The notes beneath the pieces are model-generated. The model saw only the letters and a list, made by a program, of their open reading frames with translations. It ran no database searches and was not told the DNA's origin. Position numbers and translations under genes: made by a program. DNA of 64,000 nt, taken from Morganella sibonii. GTDB taxonomy: Bacteria > Pseudomonadota > Gammaproteobacteria > Enterobacterales > Enterobacteriaceae. Where the stretch lies: assembly GCF_040560245.1 (NCBI RefSeq), contig NZ_JAKMWP010000003.1. One strand, given 5' to 3'. Numbering within the stretch: the stretch's first letter is position 1; the number at the start of each line of letters is the position of its first letter. Below, piece by piece: positions 1 through 7,812 of the stretch.

Positions 1-310
1 GCCACATTTCGGACAGATGCTGTTCCGCCGGTAATTTCTCCAGCACAGCATCCGCCAGTGACAGGGTATTCAGTGATTCCGGCAGATGCTGCTCGATATA
101 GGCCATAACGACGCGGTTTGCCGGGGTAATCGTCCCTTCATCCGGCGTCAGCTGGCCGGACAACAGTTTCATCAGGGTACTTTTTCCGCAGCCGTTATGA
201 CCAATCAGACCGATTTTCTCCCCCTGATTCAGGGCGACAGAAATATCGGTTAACAGCGGAGTGTGACCGGGATGGAATGACAGATTACGGGTTGATAATA
301 ATGTGCTCAT
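1..310 (-). CDS. ABC-F family ATPase, N-terminal part (cut by window edge)
   Basis: The first 103 residues of an ABC-F ATPase are present; the rest lies left of the window. A Walker A motif GHNGCGKS sits at residues 37-44, and the pattern of short strands before it fits the first nucleotide-binding domain of soluble ABC-F proteins, which act on the ribosome rather than as pumps. It is not YbiT, which is encoded at 60206-61813. The start ATG at 310 has only a weak ribosome binding site (GAGTAAG). It is preceded by a 27-codon leader ORF and nested hairpins, an arrangement known from inducible antibiotic-resistance ABC-F genes. A role in ribosome protection is inferred; the C-terminal half and interdomain linker would be needed to place the subfamily. 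Confidence 0.85.
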   Translation of the reverse strand, partial: MSTLLSTRNLSFHPGHTPLLTDISVALNQGEKIGLIGHNGCGKSTLMKLLSGQLTPDEGTITPANRVVMAYIEQHLPESLNTLSLADAVLEKLPAEQHLSEMW

Positions 311-447
311 AGCTTACTCAAATTTCAGGCATAACAATGCCATGGGTCATAAAACGCGATAACCCTGTAAGCTGAGGAAGGATGTTAAATTCAGTAAAGC
401 TTCACTCAGGCAGGATTAACGCACAGCGTTAACAGAAAAGCCTGAGT
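310..447 (-). promoter_or_regulatory. Candidate translational attenuator of the ABC-F gene
   Basis: On the minus strand three paired elements lie between the leader ORF and the ABC-F start. Hairpin 1 has 8-bp perfect outer arms (plus 404-411 with 440-447) and a 7-bp perfect inner stem (416-422 with 426-432) that includes the leader stop codon. A 5-bp hairpin lies at 327-340. Sequence at about 386-400 is nearly complementary to about 310-325, which would hide the ABC-F ribosome binding site and start codon. TCAGGC at the base of hairpin 1 could alternatively pair with GCCTGA at 324-329. A ribosome paused in the leader would open hairpin 1. Pairings were found by eye; no energies were computed. 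Confidence 0.5.
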
Positions 448-499
448 TCTGACGATTACCAAAGAAATGTGAGAATTTAATCACATAACTTAACACCAT
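416..499 (-). CDS. 27-aa leader peptide upstream of ABC-F gene
   Basis: ATG at 499 follows a near-perfect ribosome binding site (AAGGAGG, 6-7 nt upstream). The frame runs 27 codons to TAA at 416. The peptide begins MVLSYVIKFSHFFGNR and ends SVNAVR. It stops 105 nt before the ABC-F start, and its last codons form the 5' half of the nested hairpin. A strong ribosome binding site on a tiny ORF in front of an ABC-F gene with a weak site is the hallmark of ribosome-stalling leaders of erm and msr type genes. The residues match no leader I know. Translation is well supported; the stalling role is inferred. Confidence 0.6.
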   Translation of the reverse strand: MVLSYVIKFSHFFGNRQNSGFSVNAVR

Positions 500-541
500 A
501 ATTAGCCTCCTTATTTATTCTCTGAGTTTACGGATGCGTCC

Positions 542-571
542 ATCATACCATTGCGGATGAATAGCAGACAA
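542..571 (-). promoter_or_regulatory. Sigma70-type promoter for leader/ABC-F unit
   Basis: On the minus strand TTGTCT (566-571) and TATGAT (542-547) are separated by 18 bp and lie about 43 bp before the leader ATG. They sit between the elaA stop and the leader, so the ABC-F gene can be transcribed separately from the elaA operon. Confidence 0.5.
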
Positions 572-590
572 CGGCGGAGCTTAAGCTGCC

Positions 591-1055
591 TTAAGTTCCG
601 GGCTGCGCCGGACGGAACATATCACAATGCGGGATACCGTCTTCATCATAGACGTCTGAACAAACGGTAAAACCGCATTTTTTATAGAACGCGGTCAGAT
701 GCGCCTGGGCACTGATATTAATTTGCCGTGTCCCGAAATGCCGGTATACCGCCTGAACGGCGGCATCCATCAGCGGATAGCCCAGCTTCTGCCCGCGAAA
801 TAACGGATTAATGACCACCCGGCCGATAGCTGCCGGTGCCGTACTGTGTTCCGGCGGCAGAATACGGCAGCAGGCCATGATCTCTCCGTCCTGCTCTGCC
901 CAAACGTGCAGTGCCGTGAGATCGGCCCCGTCCGGATCGAGATAACAGCAGGTCTGTTCAACCACAAATACTGCGCTGCGCAGCGCCAGCAGGCGGTAGA
1001 GTGTCTGCGGGGAGAGGTCGTGCAGGGCGGCTGTCTGCCAGCTAACTGATGTCAT
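591..1055 (-). CDS. elaA: ElaA-type GNAT acetyltransferase
   Basis: 154 residues, the usual size of ElaA. It carries the family start (FVVEQ followed by DPDGAD) and a GNAT acetyl-CoA loop around RGQKLGYPLM. ElaA is a single-domain N-acetyltransferase of uncertain substrate. The ATG at 1055 lies inside the 3' end of the agmatine deiminase-like gene (14-bp overlap), so the two are probably translationally coupled. The stop codon lies within a small palindrome (580-595). Confidence 0.88.
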   Translation of the reverse strand: MTSVSWQTAALHDLSPQTLYRLLALRSAVFVVEQTCCYLDPDGADLTALHVWAEQDGEIMACCRILPPEHSTAPAAIGRVVINPLFRGQKLGYPLMDAAVQAVYRHFGTRQINISAQAHLTAFYKKCGFTVCSDVYDEDGIPHCDMFRPAQPGT

Positions 1056-2085
1056 GTGTCCGTCCGTCTGTATTAAAGGAAGTAAAGTCCGGCTGCTGCA
1101 TGGTCACACAGTGGATACCGCCGCCGGACGCAATTGCATCAATGTTCACCTGAACCACAACCCGTCCGGGATAGAGTTCTGCCAGTAATTGTGCAGCCTG
1201 CTCATCTGCGGCGCTGTCACCGAACTCCGGCACAATAATACCGCCGTTGCAGGGGTAATAATTGATGTAACCGGCAGCAAAATAAGGCGATTTCATCCGG
1301 TCAACCCGGGTAGTGAGCGGATTACTGAGGATATGAATCTCATCAATCAGATTAGTATGTTGCTTCACGGCATACAGAGAAGCGGCGTGATCGCGGGTAA
1401 CTTCATACTCAAATGACTGCGGATTGTTTTCCATCGCGATAACCAGTGATTTTTCACTGACAAACCGGGCATAAAAATCAATATGTGCATCAGTAATATC
1501 ATGATTACGGATACCATTCAGCCAGATAATGGTTTTCAGTCCGAGATCGTGCGCCAACCACTGTTCCGTCTGCTGACGGCTGATACCCGGATTGCGGTTA
1601 TCATTAAGAATGGCACTGCGGGTAAAAATACCGGTACCGCTCCCGTTAACCTCAATGGCTCCGCCCTCCAGTGTCAGCGGGCTGATATGAAGCGGCAATC
1701 CGGTGTATTCCGCCATCACCGCCGCAACCCCAGCATCCCGTTTTACAGGTTGTTTTTTGCCCCAGCCGTTAAAATTAAAACTGACGGCAGAAGGGCGTTT
1801 TGTTGCGGTGTCATACACAAAGTTTGCGCCACTGTCGCGCAGCCAGATATCATCGAGCGGGCACTCAATATAAGTGACAGCGTCACCCATCAGCTGTTGT
1901 GCTGCTTTTTTATTTTTGCGGGTAACCAGCAGATTCACCGGCTCAAAGCGGGCAATTGCCAGCGCAAGCGCCGCCTGATTACGGCAGACTTTTTCCGCTA
2001 AAGAGGCAGACCAGATGGACGCGTCTGCACCGAACGCCATCCAGGTCGCGGCGTGCGGTAAGTGTTCAGAAGGCATAATAAACAT
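1042..2085 (-). CDS. Agmatine deiminase family protein
   Basis: 347 residues of the peptidyl-arginine/agmatine deiminase superfamily. Visible family landmarks are the NHDITDAHIDFYARF segment (substrate-binding His and Asp) and a C-terminal glycine-rich GGGIHCVT motif whose Cys326 would be the nucleophile. Agmatine deiminases convert agmatine to N-carbamoylputrescine and ammonia. No putrescine-pathway partner (carbamoylase or antiporter) is nearby, so the in vivo substrate is open; other guanidino compounds are possible. It forms an operon with elaA (14-bp overlap), and a GNAT gene lies 10 bp upstream on the same strand. Confidence 0.82.
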   Translation of the reverse strand: MFIMPSEHLPHAATWMAFGADASIWSASLAEKVCRNQAALALAIARFEPVNLLVTRKNKKAAQQLMGDAVTYIECPLDDIWLRDSGANFVYDTATKRPSAVSFNFNGWGKKQPVKRDAGVAAVMAEYTGLPLHISPLTLEGGAIEVNGSGTGIFTRSAILNDNRNPGISRQQTEQWLAHDLGLKTIIWLNGIRNHDITDAHIDFYARFVSEKSLVIAMENNPQSFEYEVTRDHAASLYAVKQHTNLIDEIHILSNPLTTRVDRMKSPYFAAGYINYYPCNGGIIVPEFGDSAADEQAAQLLAELYPGRVVVQVNIDAIASGGGIHCVTMQQPDFTSFNTDGRTHDIS

Positions 2086-2095
2086 AATTAACCCA

Positions 2096-2794
2096 TTATA
2101 TTATCGGTAAGGCCATGTAATACCAGCCGTAAATATCCATATAGCGTTTTGTGGTGTGCGAGGTTTCGTATTTCACGTCCTGAAAACCACGGCGCAGATA
2201 CAACTCTCTGGCTTTTGTATTTAAGTCAGAAACATACAGTGATAACCGGGTAATGGCCGGATCTGTCCGTAATTGAGTGGTGATCTCATCGAGAATCTGA
2301 TTACCGATCCCCGTGCCGCGCAGTGATTCGTCCACACACAGGTAAGATAAATAGGCAGTATCCGCTGCCGGAATATGGACAAACATCTGAAAAATGCGGC
2401 GGATTTTCAAAAAAGAGAGAAAACCGGCTTTGCGCAGAATCGCCACAGAAGAAACCGGTGCCGGCGCATTTTCAGGCGGATGTTTAACACCGTAAGTCAG
2501 GCCGTAGACAGCAACCAGCTTACCGTTGCGTTTTACCTGAAAGTGGCGGTCGTACGGATCACTGAGTCCGCGCTGCCAGAACATCGCCAGCACGGCCTGA
2601 CGCTGCGCTTCCGGCATGTTGCGGATTGTTTTGAATTTGGACGAAAATGCCTGATAGAACAGGGCGGCAGCAGACTCCAGCCCGGTTTCATCCAGATATT
2701 CAGTCACCAGCCCGGTTTCATCCGGATATTCAGTCACCAGGTCGTTCTGATCCGCATCAGCGGTACTGTTTTTTCTTATGGTTGTCATCATCAT
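2096..2794 (-). CDS. GNAT family N-acetyltransferase with tandem decapeptide
   Basis: About 232 residues. The GNAT core occupies roughly residues 130-215, with acetyl-CoA loop RGTGIGN and a following SLYVSDLNTKARELY segment. The N terminus carries a perfect-length tandem duplication of ten residues (LVTEY-DETG pattern). Three consecutive ATG codons (2794, 2791, 2788) and a GTG at 2800 are possible starts and none has a clear ribosome binding site; I chose the first ATG. It is divergent from a TetR gene with a palindrome between them and so probably a target of that regulator. Substrate unknown. Confidence 0.8.
   Translation of the reverse strand: MMMTTIRKNSTADADQNDLVTEYPDETGLVTEYLDETGLESAAALFYQAFSSKFKTIRNMPEAQRQAVLAMFWQRGLSDPYDRHFQVKRNGKLVAVYGLTYGVKHPPENAPAPVSSVAILRKAGFLSFLKIRRIFQMFVHIPAADTAYLSYLCVDESLRGTGIGNQILDEITTQLRTDPAITRLSLYVSDLNTKARELYLRRGFQDVKYETSHTTKRYMDIYGWYYMALPII
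2681..2740. repeat. 30-bp tandem duplication inside GNAT gene
   Basis: Bases 2681-2710 and 2711-2740 are identical except for one base. They encode two copies of a ten-residue unit at about residues 19-38 of the acetyltransferase. The frame is kept. This looks like a recent in-frame slippage duplication. Confidence 0.9.
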
Positions 2795-2815
2795 GGACAC
2801 TGTAAATGTGGTATT

Positions 2816-2850
2816 ATAATAGATAGAGTAATCAGTCTAATTTCTATTAT
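2816..2850. promoter_or_regulatory. Palindromic operator between GNAT and TetR genes
   Basis: Perfect 8-bp arms ATAATAGA (2816-2823) and TCTATTAT (2843-2850) enclose an inner TAGA/TCTA pair. The site lies in the 80-bp divergent intergenic region, where a TetR repressor would control both promoters. Binding is inferred. Confidence 0.5.
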
Positions 2851-2874
2851 CCGGTTTTTCGGAGACACTTCCTT

Positions 2875-3465
2875 ATGGAAAAATTAACGGAAAAGCAGCA
2901 GCGTAAACGCCGTCAGATCCTTGACGCTGCAATGCATTGTTTTATCGAAAAAGGTTTTCATTCCACGTCGACGGCAGAGATTTGTAAAGCCGCCGGAATG
3001 AGTCCCGGGAACCTGTTTCATTACTACCCGAATAAATACGCCATTATTGAGGCCATCGCAGAACTGGATGAGGATGACCACAAGGTGATTCTGAACATCG
3101 GTGATGAGCAGGGGCATGCGGCCGATATTATTGAAAAAATGATAACGGCATTGATTATGTTGTACAGTGAGCCGGGTTATACCCGCCTCAGCCTGGAAAT
3201 CATCACCGAGGCGAGCCGTAATCCGGATCTGAATACGGCATTTGTCGCGAATGAACAGCGGCTGCACGCAAAATTCTGTGATGTGCTGCAACGCGGTATC
3301 GCTGCCGGTGAAATTGATTCACAACTGAATCCGGCACAAACCGCATCCTGGCTGCTGGTTATGGCGGACGGTACTCTGGGGCGGGAGCTGATGGAACCGG
3401 AATTCAGCAGGGCGGAATTTCTCAGCGGGCTGCGGGTGTTGCTGAGAAAAGCACTGAAGCCCTGA
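2875..3465 (+). CDS. TetR/AcrR family transcriptional regulator
   Basis: 196 residues with a typical TetR DNA-binding domain at about residues 8-60 (helix-turn-helix STAEICKAAGMSPGNLFHYYPNK) and a ligand domain after it. The ATG at 2875 follows GGAGACACTTCCTT. It is divergent from the GNAT gene at 2096-2794 with a palindrome between, so it likely represses itself and that gene. The ligand cannot be read from sequence. Confidence 0.9.
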   Translation: MEKLTEKQQRKRRQILDAAMHCFIEKGFHSTSTAEICKAAGMSPGNLFHYYPNKYAIIEAIAELDEDDHKVILNIGDEQGHAADIIEKMITALIMLYSEPGYTRLSLEIITEASRNPDLNTAFVANEQRLHAKFCDVLQRGIAAGEIDSQLNPAQTASWLLVMADGTLGRELMEPEFSRAEFLSGLRVLLRKALKP

Positions 3466-3466
3466 G

Positions 3467-3952
3467 TCACTCTTCTCTGACCTGCCGCTGCATAACCGTG
3501 ACAAGTTCGTCGCTGATCACATCGTCATACATGGCCTGCCAGCCCATCCGGGCATACATGGCCTGTTTATCCGGCGTATAGAGATTCAGTGCCGCCAGAT
3601 GGCGCTCTCCGGCGGCGGCAAATACCGCCTGTGTCAGCGCGCTGCCGAGACCTTGTCCGCGGGCGGCGGGCAGGGTGTAAATCTCTCCCGCCCACCAGTC
3701 TGCATTGGCCATCCGGCAGGTTTTCAGCTCCCGCCAGATCAGGCTGGCAGTGCCCGACAGCGCGCCGTTTTTATCTGTGGCGGCAAACAGCATTTCGCCG
3801 TTATCACCGTTCGCCCGTTTAATCAGACGTGCCAGGATAATCTCCGGTGTCTGCCACTGCGGCAGTTCCTGCCATTCCTGATGTAAAACCTGAGCAATGC
3901 TTTCCAGCAGCGGTAAATCACCGGGCAGGCCGGTAACAGGGCGGATATTCAT
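3467..3952 (-). CDS. GNAT family N-acetyltransferase
   Basis: 161 residues with GNAT motif A (LPAARGQGLGSALTQAVF) near residues 94-111 and motif B (LNLYTPDKQAMYARMGW) after it. It overlaps the upstream TetR gene by 4 bp (ATGA) and is convergent with the TetR gene ending at 3465. The reading order SDR, TetR, GNAT on the minus strand suggests one operon. Substrate unknown. Confidence 0.87.
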   Translation of the reverse strand: MNIRPVTGLPGDLPLLESIAQVLHQEWQELPQWQTPEIILARLIKRANGDNGEMLFAATDKNGALSGTASLIWRELKTCRMANADWWAGEIYTLPAARGQGLGSALTQAVFAAAGERHLAALNLYTPDKQAMYARMGWQAMYDDVISDELVTVMQRQVREE

Positions 3953-4527
3953 GATGATGATACTCCGGGGTGTCCGATAAGTTCGGTAATTAAGGCCAGT
4001 ACCGGCTGAAACAGCTCCCGGCTCTGTTCAAACGTATAATCTGTCCGGCGGATTGCCACCGTATGACCATGCAGTGCATCTGCCAGCAGATGCAAAACAG
4101 CAGTCTGTCGTGTTTCACTCAGCCCGCAGGGGGCAATAATACGCAGGTAGCGCTGGCGGAAACACCCCGACGGACCATCACTGTTCAGTGACAGCAGAAT
4201 ATCCAGCAGATCACTGTAAATATAGAGCAGATGCAGATAACTTTCTGCCAGCCGCTGAAGCTCCTGCTGTACCGGCGCCTGTCCTGATGGCTGATAAATG
4301 TCGTCCACCAGTGCGGTGGCGAGAGATTCCAGCAACTGCTGTTTATTACGGAAGTAATAATAAATCGCCATCGGGTCGACCTGTAATTGTGCGGCAAGCG
4401 TACGGATCGAAGGTACTTTTCCCTGTTCCTGCAATAATTTTCCGGCTTCAGACAGAATATTTTCTGCGGTCAGTTTGCTGCCCCGGTGAGCGGGGCGACC
4501 GCAGGGGGGTAATCGGGAAGATGTCAT
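3949..4527 (-). CDS. TetR family transcriptional regulator
   Basis: 192 residues. The N-terminal HTH (IRTLAAQLQVDPMAIYYYFRNKQQ) is at about residues 41-65, preceded by a basic arm. The rest resembles the TetR C-terminal ligand domain of the type that follows a Tyr-rich recognition helix. It starts 12 bp after the NmrA-like gene and overlaps the next GNAT gene by 4 bp, so it is probably co-transcribed with and controls them, perhaps through the palindrome at 5518. Confidence 0.88.
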   Translation of the reverse strand: MTSSRLPPCGRPAHRGSKLTAENILSEAGKLLQEQGKVPSIRTLAAQLQVDPMAIYYYFRNKQQLLESLATALVDDIYQPSGQAPVQQELQRLAESYLHLLYIYSDLLDILLSLNSDGPSGCFRQRYLRIIAPCGLSETRQTAVLHLLADALHGHTVAIRRTDYTFEQSRELFQPVLALITELIGHPGVSSS

Positions 4528-4539
4528 GTGTTGCCCCTG

Positions 4540-5427
4540 TCAGCGGAAACGGTGCCGGTATTTACGGATAAAATCAGTCACGGACATCGGTTTTTTTCCG
4601 GTAATGGCCGTAAAATTATCAAAGGTGGTTCCGGCGCCCGGAATCCGGAATTCACTGAAGGCGATATAATGATCATAAATACTTTTCATATAAGCCGGAT
4701 CAAGCCCCTGTTTCAGTGCAAATTCACGAAACACCTCCGGTGATAATGCCTCATACCGGTAATCAATACCGGTGATTTCGCTGATGATCGCGGCAATTTC
4801 GTGATAGTTTTTGGCATCATAACCCAGCCGGTACACCCGGTTACGGTGTTCTGCGGGAGCCGATAAACAGGCGACAGCCACTTCCGCCACATCCTCGCAG
4901 GATACCCAGCTCAGCGTGGCATTACCGAAATAATCACTCAGTACACCAGCCGGATGCTGATTATCACCCTGATAACCCAGTAAATTCTGCATATAGGACT
5001 CCGGACGCAGATGCGTATAATCAAATCCTGCCCATTCAATATAACGTTCGATCAGCTGATGCCACGCCCAGTGAGCCACACGGGTATTATCATCGCCGCA
5101 GGCGCCGAGGTGAACAATGTGGCGGACACCGGATTTACGCGCCTCATCGATAAAGATTTTGCTCTGTTCCAGCATGGCGAGGGTATAACCGGTCATCATA
5201 AAAACCGTATCCACACCGTACAGTGCCGGCAACAGTGATGCCGGATCATCATAATCAAAATAACGTACCGGCAGGCCGCTGTCTGCAAGCTTTTGCGGTT
5301 CACGGGCAGCCAAAATAATATTCACATTTCCGCGTTCGCGCAGGCACTGTATCAGCAGCGTTCCCACCTGACCGGTTGCCCCGGTGACCAGTACCGTTTG
5401 TTTTTCCGCAGCTGTTTGTCCGATCAT
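4540..5427 (-). CDS. NmrA-like NAD(P)-binding SDR family protein
   Basis: 295 residues with an N-terminal Rossmann dinucleotide-binding motif GATGQVG at about residues 16-22, followed by the AAREPQK cofactor-specificity region. The body resembles the atypical SDR/NmrA/QorB group, which may reduce quinones or sense redox state. It is first in a minus-strand operon with a TetR and a GNAT gene and divergent from a dihydrofolate reductase-like gene. No catalytic assignment is possible from sequence alone. Confidence 0.82.
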   Translation of the reverse strand: MIGQTAAEKQTVLVTGATGQVGTLLIQCLRERGNVNIILAAREPQKLADSGLPVRYFDYDDPASLLPALYGVDTVFMMTGYTLAMLEQSKIFIDEARKSGVRHIVHLGACGDDNTRVAHWAWHQLIERYIEWAGFDYTHLRPESYMQNLLGYQGDNQHPAGVLSDYFGNATLSWVSCEDVAEVAVACLSAPAEHRNRVYRLGYDAKNYHEIAAIISEITGIDYRYEALSPEVFREFALKQGLDPAYMKSIYDHYIAFSEFRIPGAGTTFDNFTAITGKKPMSVTDFIRKYRHRFR

Positions 5428-5517
5428 ATTTTCCGCCTGTTTTTAATGATTTTTTAATCGTATTTTGTTTTTGCCGGTTGACGTTAACCATATCAGCCCG
5501 CTAAGTTGTGTAAACAT

Positions 5518-5534
5518 ATTCTACAGTGTAGAAT
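5518..5534. promoter_or_regulatory. Perfect 7-3-7 palindrome in divergent promoter
   Basis: ATTCTAC (5518-5524), spacer AGT, GTAGAAT (5528-5534). It lies between the divergent NmrA-like gene and the dihydrofolate reductase-like gene. The TetR encoded two genes down the minus operon is the nearest candidate to bind it. Confidence 0.5.
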
Positions 5535-5589
5535 AAATACAAAGCACAATAATACACTCTCCTGTTAATCCGTCATTAAGGAATCAGCT

Positions 5590-6144
5590 ATGCGTCATAT
5601 TATTTATATTGCCACCAGCCTGGACGGCTATATTGCTGATGCACAGGATAAGCTGGACTGGCTGTTTGCCGTGCCGAATCCGGAGCAGGACGATATGGGG
5701 TTTGCTGCGTTTATGCAGCGGGTTGATGCTGTGGTGATGGGGCGGAAAACGTTTGATACCGTCTGTGCATTTGATGGTGAGTGGCCATATGATAAACCGG
5801 TTTTCGTGCTGTCCCGCACAATGACGGAATTACCGGAAAAACTGGCGGGTAAAGCAGTATATCCGGTACAGGGGGAGATTGATGCTGTGCTGGCCGGTAT
5901 TCACCGTGCCGGGTATCACAACCTGTATATTGACGGCGGAACGGCAGCGAAACAGTGTCTGGCCGCCGATCTGATTGACGAAATGGTCATAACCACAGTC
6001 CCGGTACTGCTGGGCGGCGGCACGCCGTTATTTGGTTCTCTGCCGTCGCCGCTGCAGTTTGTTCATATCAGTACAGAACAGTATTTTAATTATATGGTGA
6101 AAAATACCTGGTACCGCCGGCGGGATCAGGCTGCGCACGCCTGA
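5590..6144 (+). CDS. Dihydrofolate reductase (RibD C-terminal) family protein
   Basis: 184 residues with the family start (IYIATSLDGYIAD), the GRKTFD segment and a late GGGTPLF loop. These proteins share the fold of dihydrofolate reductase and the RibD reductase domain, but most have no known substrate. A good ribosome binding site is present (TAAGGAATCAGCT before ATG). Its 3' end overlaps the convergent methyltransferase gene by 19 bp. Confidence 0.88.
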   Translation: MRHIIYIATSLDGYIADAQDKLDWLFAVPNPEQDDMGFAAFMQRVDAVVMGRKTFDTVCAFDGEWPYDKPVFVLSRTMTELPEKLAGKAVYPVQGEIDAVLAGIHRAGYHNLYIDGGTAAKQCLAADLIDEMVITTVPVLLGGGTPLFGSLPSPLQFVHISTEQYFNYMVKNTWYRRRDQAAHA

Positions 6145-6896
6145 TGACACTGCGGGTGCTCCAGTTCAAACACCATTTCACGGGAATCCGGACTGAACGG
6201 GCTGAAACGGTGGTCGCCGTAAATATGACGAACCATCAGCCCGCTGAATGTCACGGCTTCTGTAATTTCAGCGGCGGAAGGGAAAGTAATATCCGATTCA
6301 GCGCGGTAAATCCGGCCATTCTCACCGATCTGATAAAAGGTCTGATAACGGACAACACCGTTGTGCTCTGACACATCATTCCAGGATATCACGTCACCGA
6401 ATTTATCACTGCGCTGAACTTCCCGGCTCAGTTCCGGAATCCATTCCCGCCACTCCTCCGTGGCCGGATTGCGGCTGTCAAACAGTACAATACCGTCCCG
6501 GCTTAAATGGCGCTGTATATTCTGCAAAGCGGCAATACGCTGTTCACGGGACAGAAAAACCTGGAATGCATGACCGGATAAGATAATCAGATCATAAGTC
6601 ATGCCGGTATCCAGTGTTTCCGCAGATGCCTGCAACCAGCTGACGTTGTCAGTTTTTTTCTGTGCGATGGCCAGCATGGCAGCCGCCGGGTCAGCTCCGG
6701 TCAGGATCTTATGCGGATATTTTTCCGCAATGGCTGCCATCAGTGTGCCGGTACCGCAGCCCAGATCCAAAATCCGCCCCGCAGTGGCCGCCCGGGTGAG
6801 ATACATATCAAAATCGGCCCGCCACTCATTGTCTATATCATAAAATTGCGCCAGTTCAGGAGCGCGGTAAAGCGGGTCATCGTATGGTGTAGTCAT
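6126..6896 (-). CDS. Class I SAM-dependent methyltransferase
   Basis: 256 residues. Motif I (ILDLGCGTGTL) near residues 42-52 and the acidic motif II region (GADPAAAM) mark a Rossmann-type methyltransferase, probably a small-molecule enzyme. It starts 1 bp into the stop codon of the methyltransferase upstream (TAATG), so the two are translationally coupled. The pair are distinct families rather than recent copies. Confidence 0.86.
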   Translation of the reverse strand: MTTPYDDPLYRAPELAQFYDIDNEWRADFDMYLTRAATAGRILDLGCGTGTLMAAIAEKYPHKILTGADPAAAMLAIAQKKTDNVSWLQASAETLDTGMTYDLIILSGHAFQVFLSREQRIAALQNIQRHLSRDGIVLFDSRNPATEEWREWIPELSREVQRSDKFGDVISWNDVSEHNGVVRYQTFYQIGENGRIYRAESDITFPSAAEITEAVTFSGLMVRHIYGDHRFSPFSPDSREMVFELEHPQCHQACAA

Positions 6897-7663
6897 TAAT
6901 TATCTGTCCCTGCACTGTGTTTGCGGGCGCTGAGCAATAAAAACGGCGCATAACGGTTAAATATGTCTGTTTCGGGACGAACGTCCAGCCACTTCTGCGG
7001 AATTTTCGGTTCCTGTAAGGCGCGGAGTTCAAACCCTGCATCCAGCAGTGCAGTGACATAGCTTTGCACTGTCCGGTGATATTTCACCACATCGTCCACA
7101 AACCAGTGTGTCAGACGGCGGGATTCATCCTGATAATTATCCACCGGCATACAGACAAACCGGCCATGTTCATCTTTTTGATATGAGGAAGCAAAAGCAG
7201 TACACATCGGATGCTCCACAGAGAAAACAAAATATCCGCCGGGCTGCAACCGTGTATATATGTCGTTTGCCAGTGCAGTGAAGTCAGCAATGTAATGAAT
7301 GGCCAGAGAAGAAACAATAATATCAAAATTTTTCAGCGCAGCAGGTAAACAGGTCATTGAACCGTGCAGGTAGCGGATATGCGGATCATTTGTCAGTTTT
7401 TGCGCTTCCGTAAACATTTTTTCCGACAACTCTATGCCGGTAACGGATGCCGCGCCGCCTTGCCTGGCATAACGGGCAAAATCGCCGAAGCCACTGCCAA
7501 GGTCAAGCACCTGTTTATGCTTCAGACAGGGAAGTAACGCGCGCAGCGCAGGTACTTCCAGAATACCATTCAGACCGGTATCGTTCTGACGCAGAAGGCG
7601 ATAGTTTTCAAAGAAAACAGGATCATCATAAACATTATTTTTTGCATGACGGAATTCAGACAT
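6896..7663 (-). CDS. Class I SAM-dependent methyltransferase
   Basis: 255 residues with motif I VLDLGSGFGDF at about residues 55-65, motif II GIELSEKM and a later FVFSVEHPMC segment common in small-molecule methyltransferases. A strong ribosome binding site (AAGGAGAAACG) precedes the ATG at 7663. It is the first gene of a two-gene methyltransferase operon. Substrate unknown. Confidence 0.87.
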   Translation of the reverse strand: MSEFRHAKNNVYDDPVFFENYRLLRQNDTGLNGILEVPALRALLPCLKHKQVLDLGSGFGDFARYARQGGAASVTGIELSEKMFTEAQKLTNDPHIRYLHGSMTCLPAALKNFDIIVSSLAIHYIADFTALANDIYTRLQPGGYFVFSVEHPMCTAFASSYQKDEHGRFVCMPVDNYQDESRRLTHWFVDDVVKYHRTVQSYVTALLDAGFELRALQEPKIPQKWLDVRPETDIFNRYAPFLLLSARKHSAGTDN

Positions 7664-7812
7664 CGTTTCTCCTTAGCATTTTCACTCCGACACTAACCTG
7701 AAACACTGAGAAATACCTTAAAAACGATGCTGTTCTGATGAAGCGAGACCGGTAAGATTCCCTGACATACGTGAAAAAGATAAACTAAGGTTAATTTATC
7801 TGTTATTACCGG

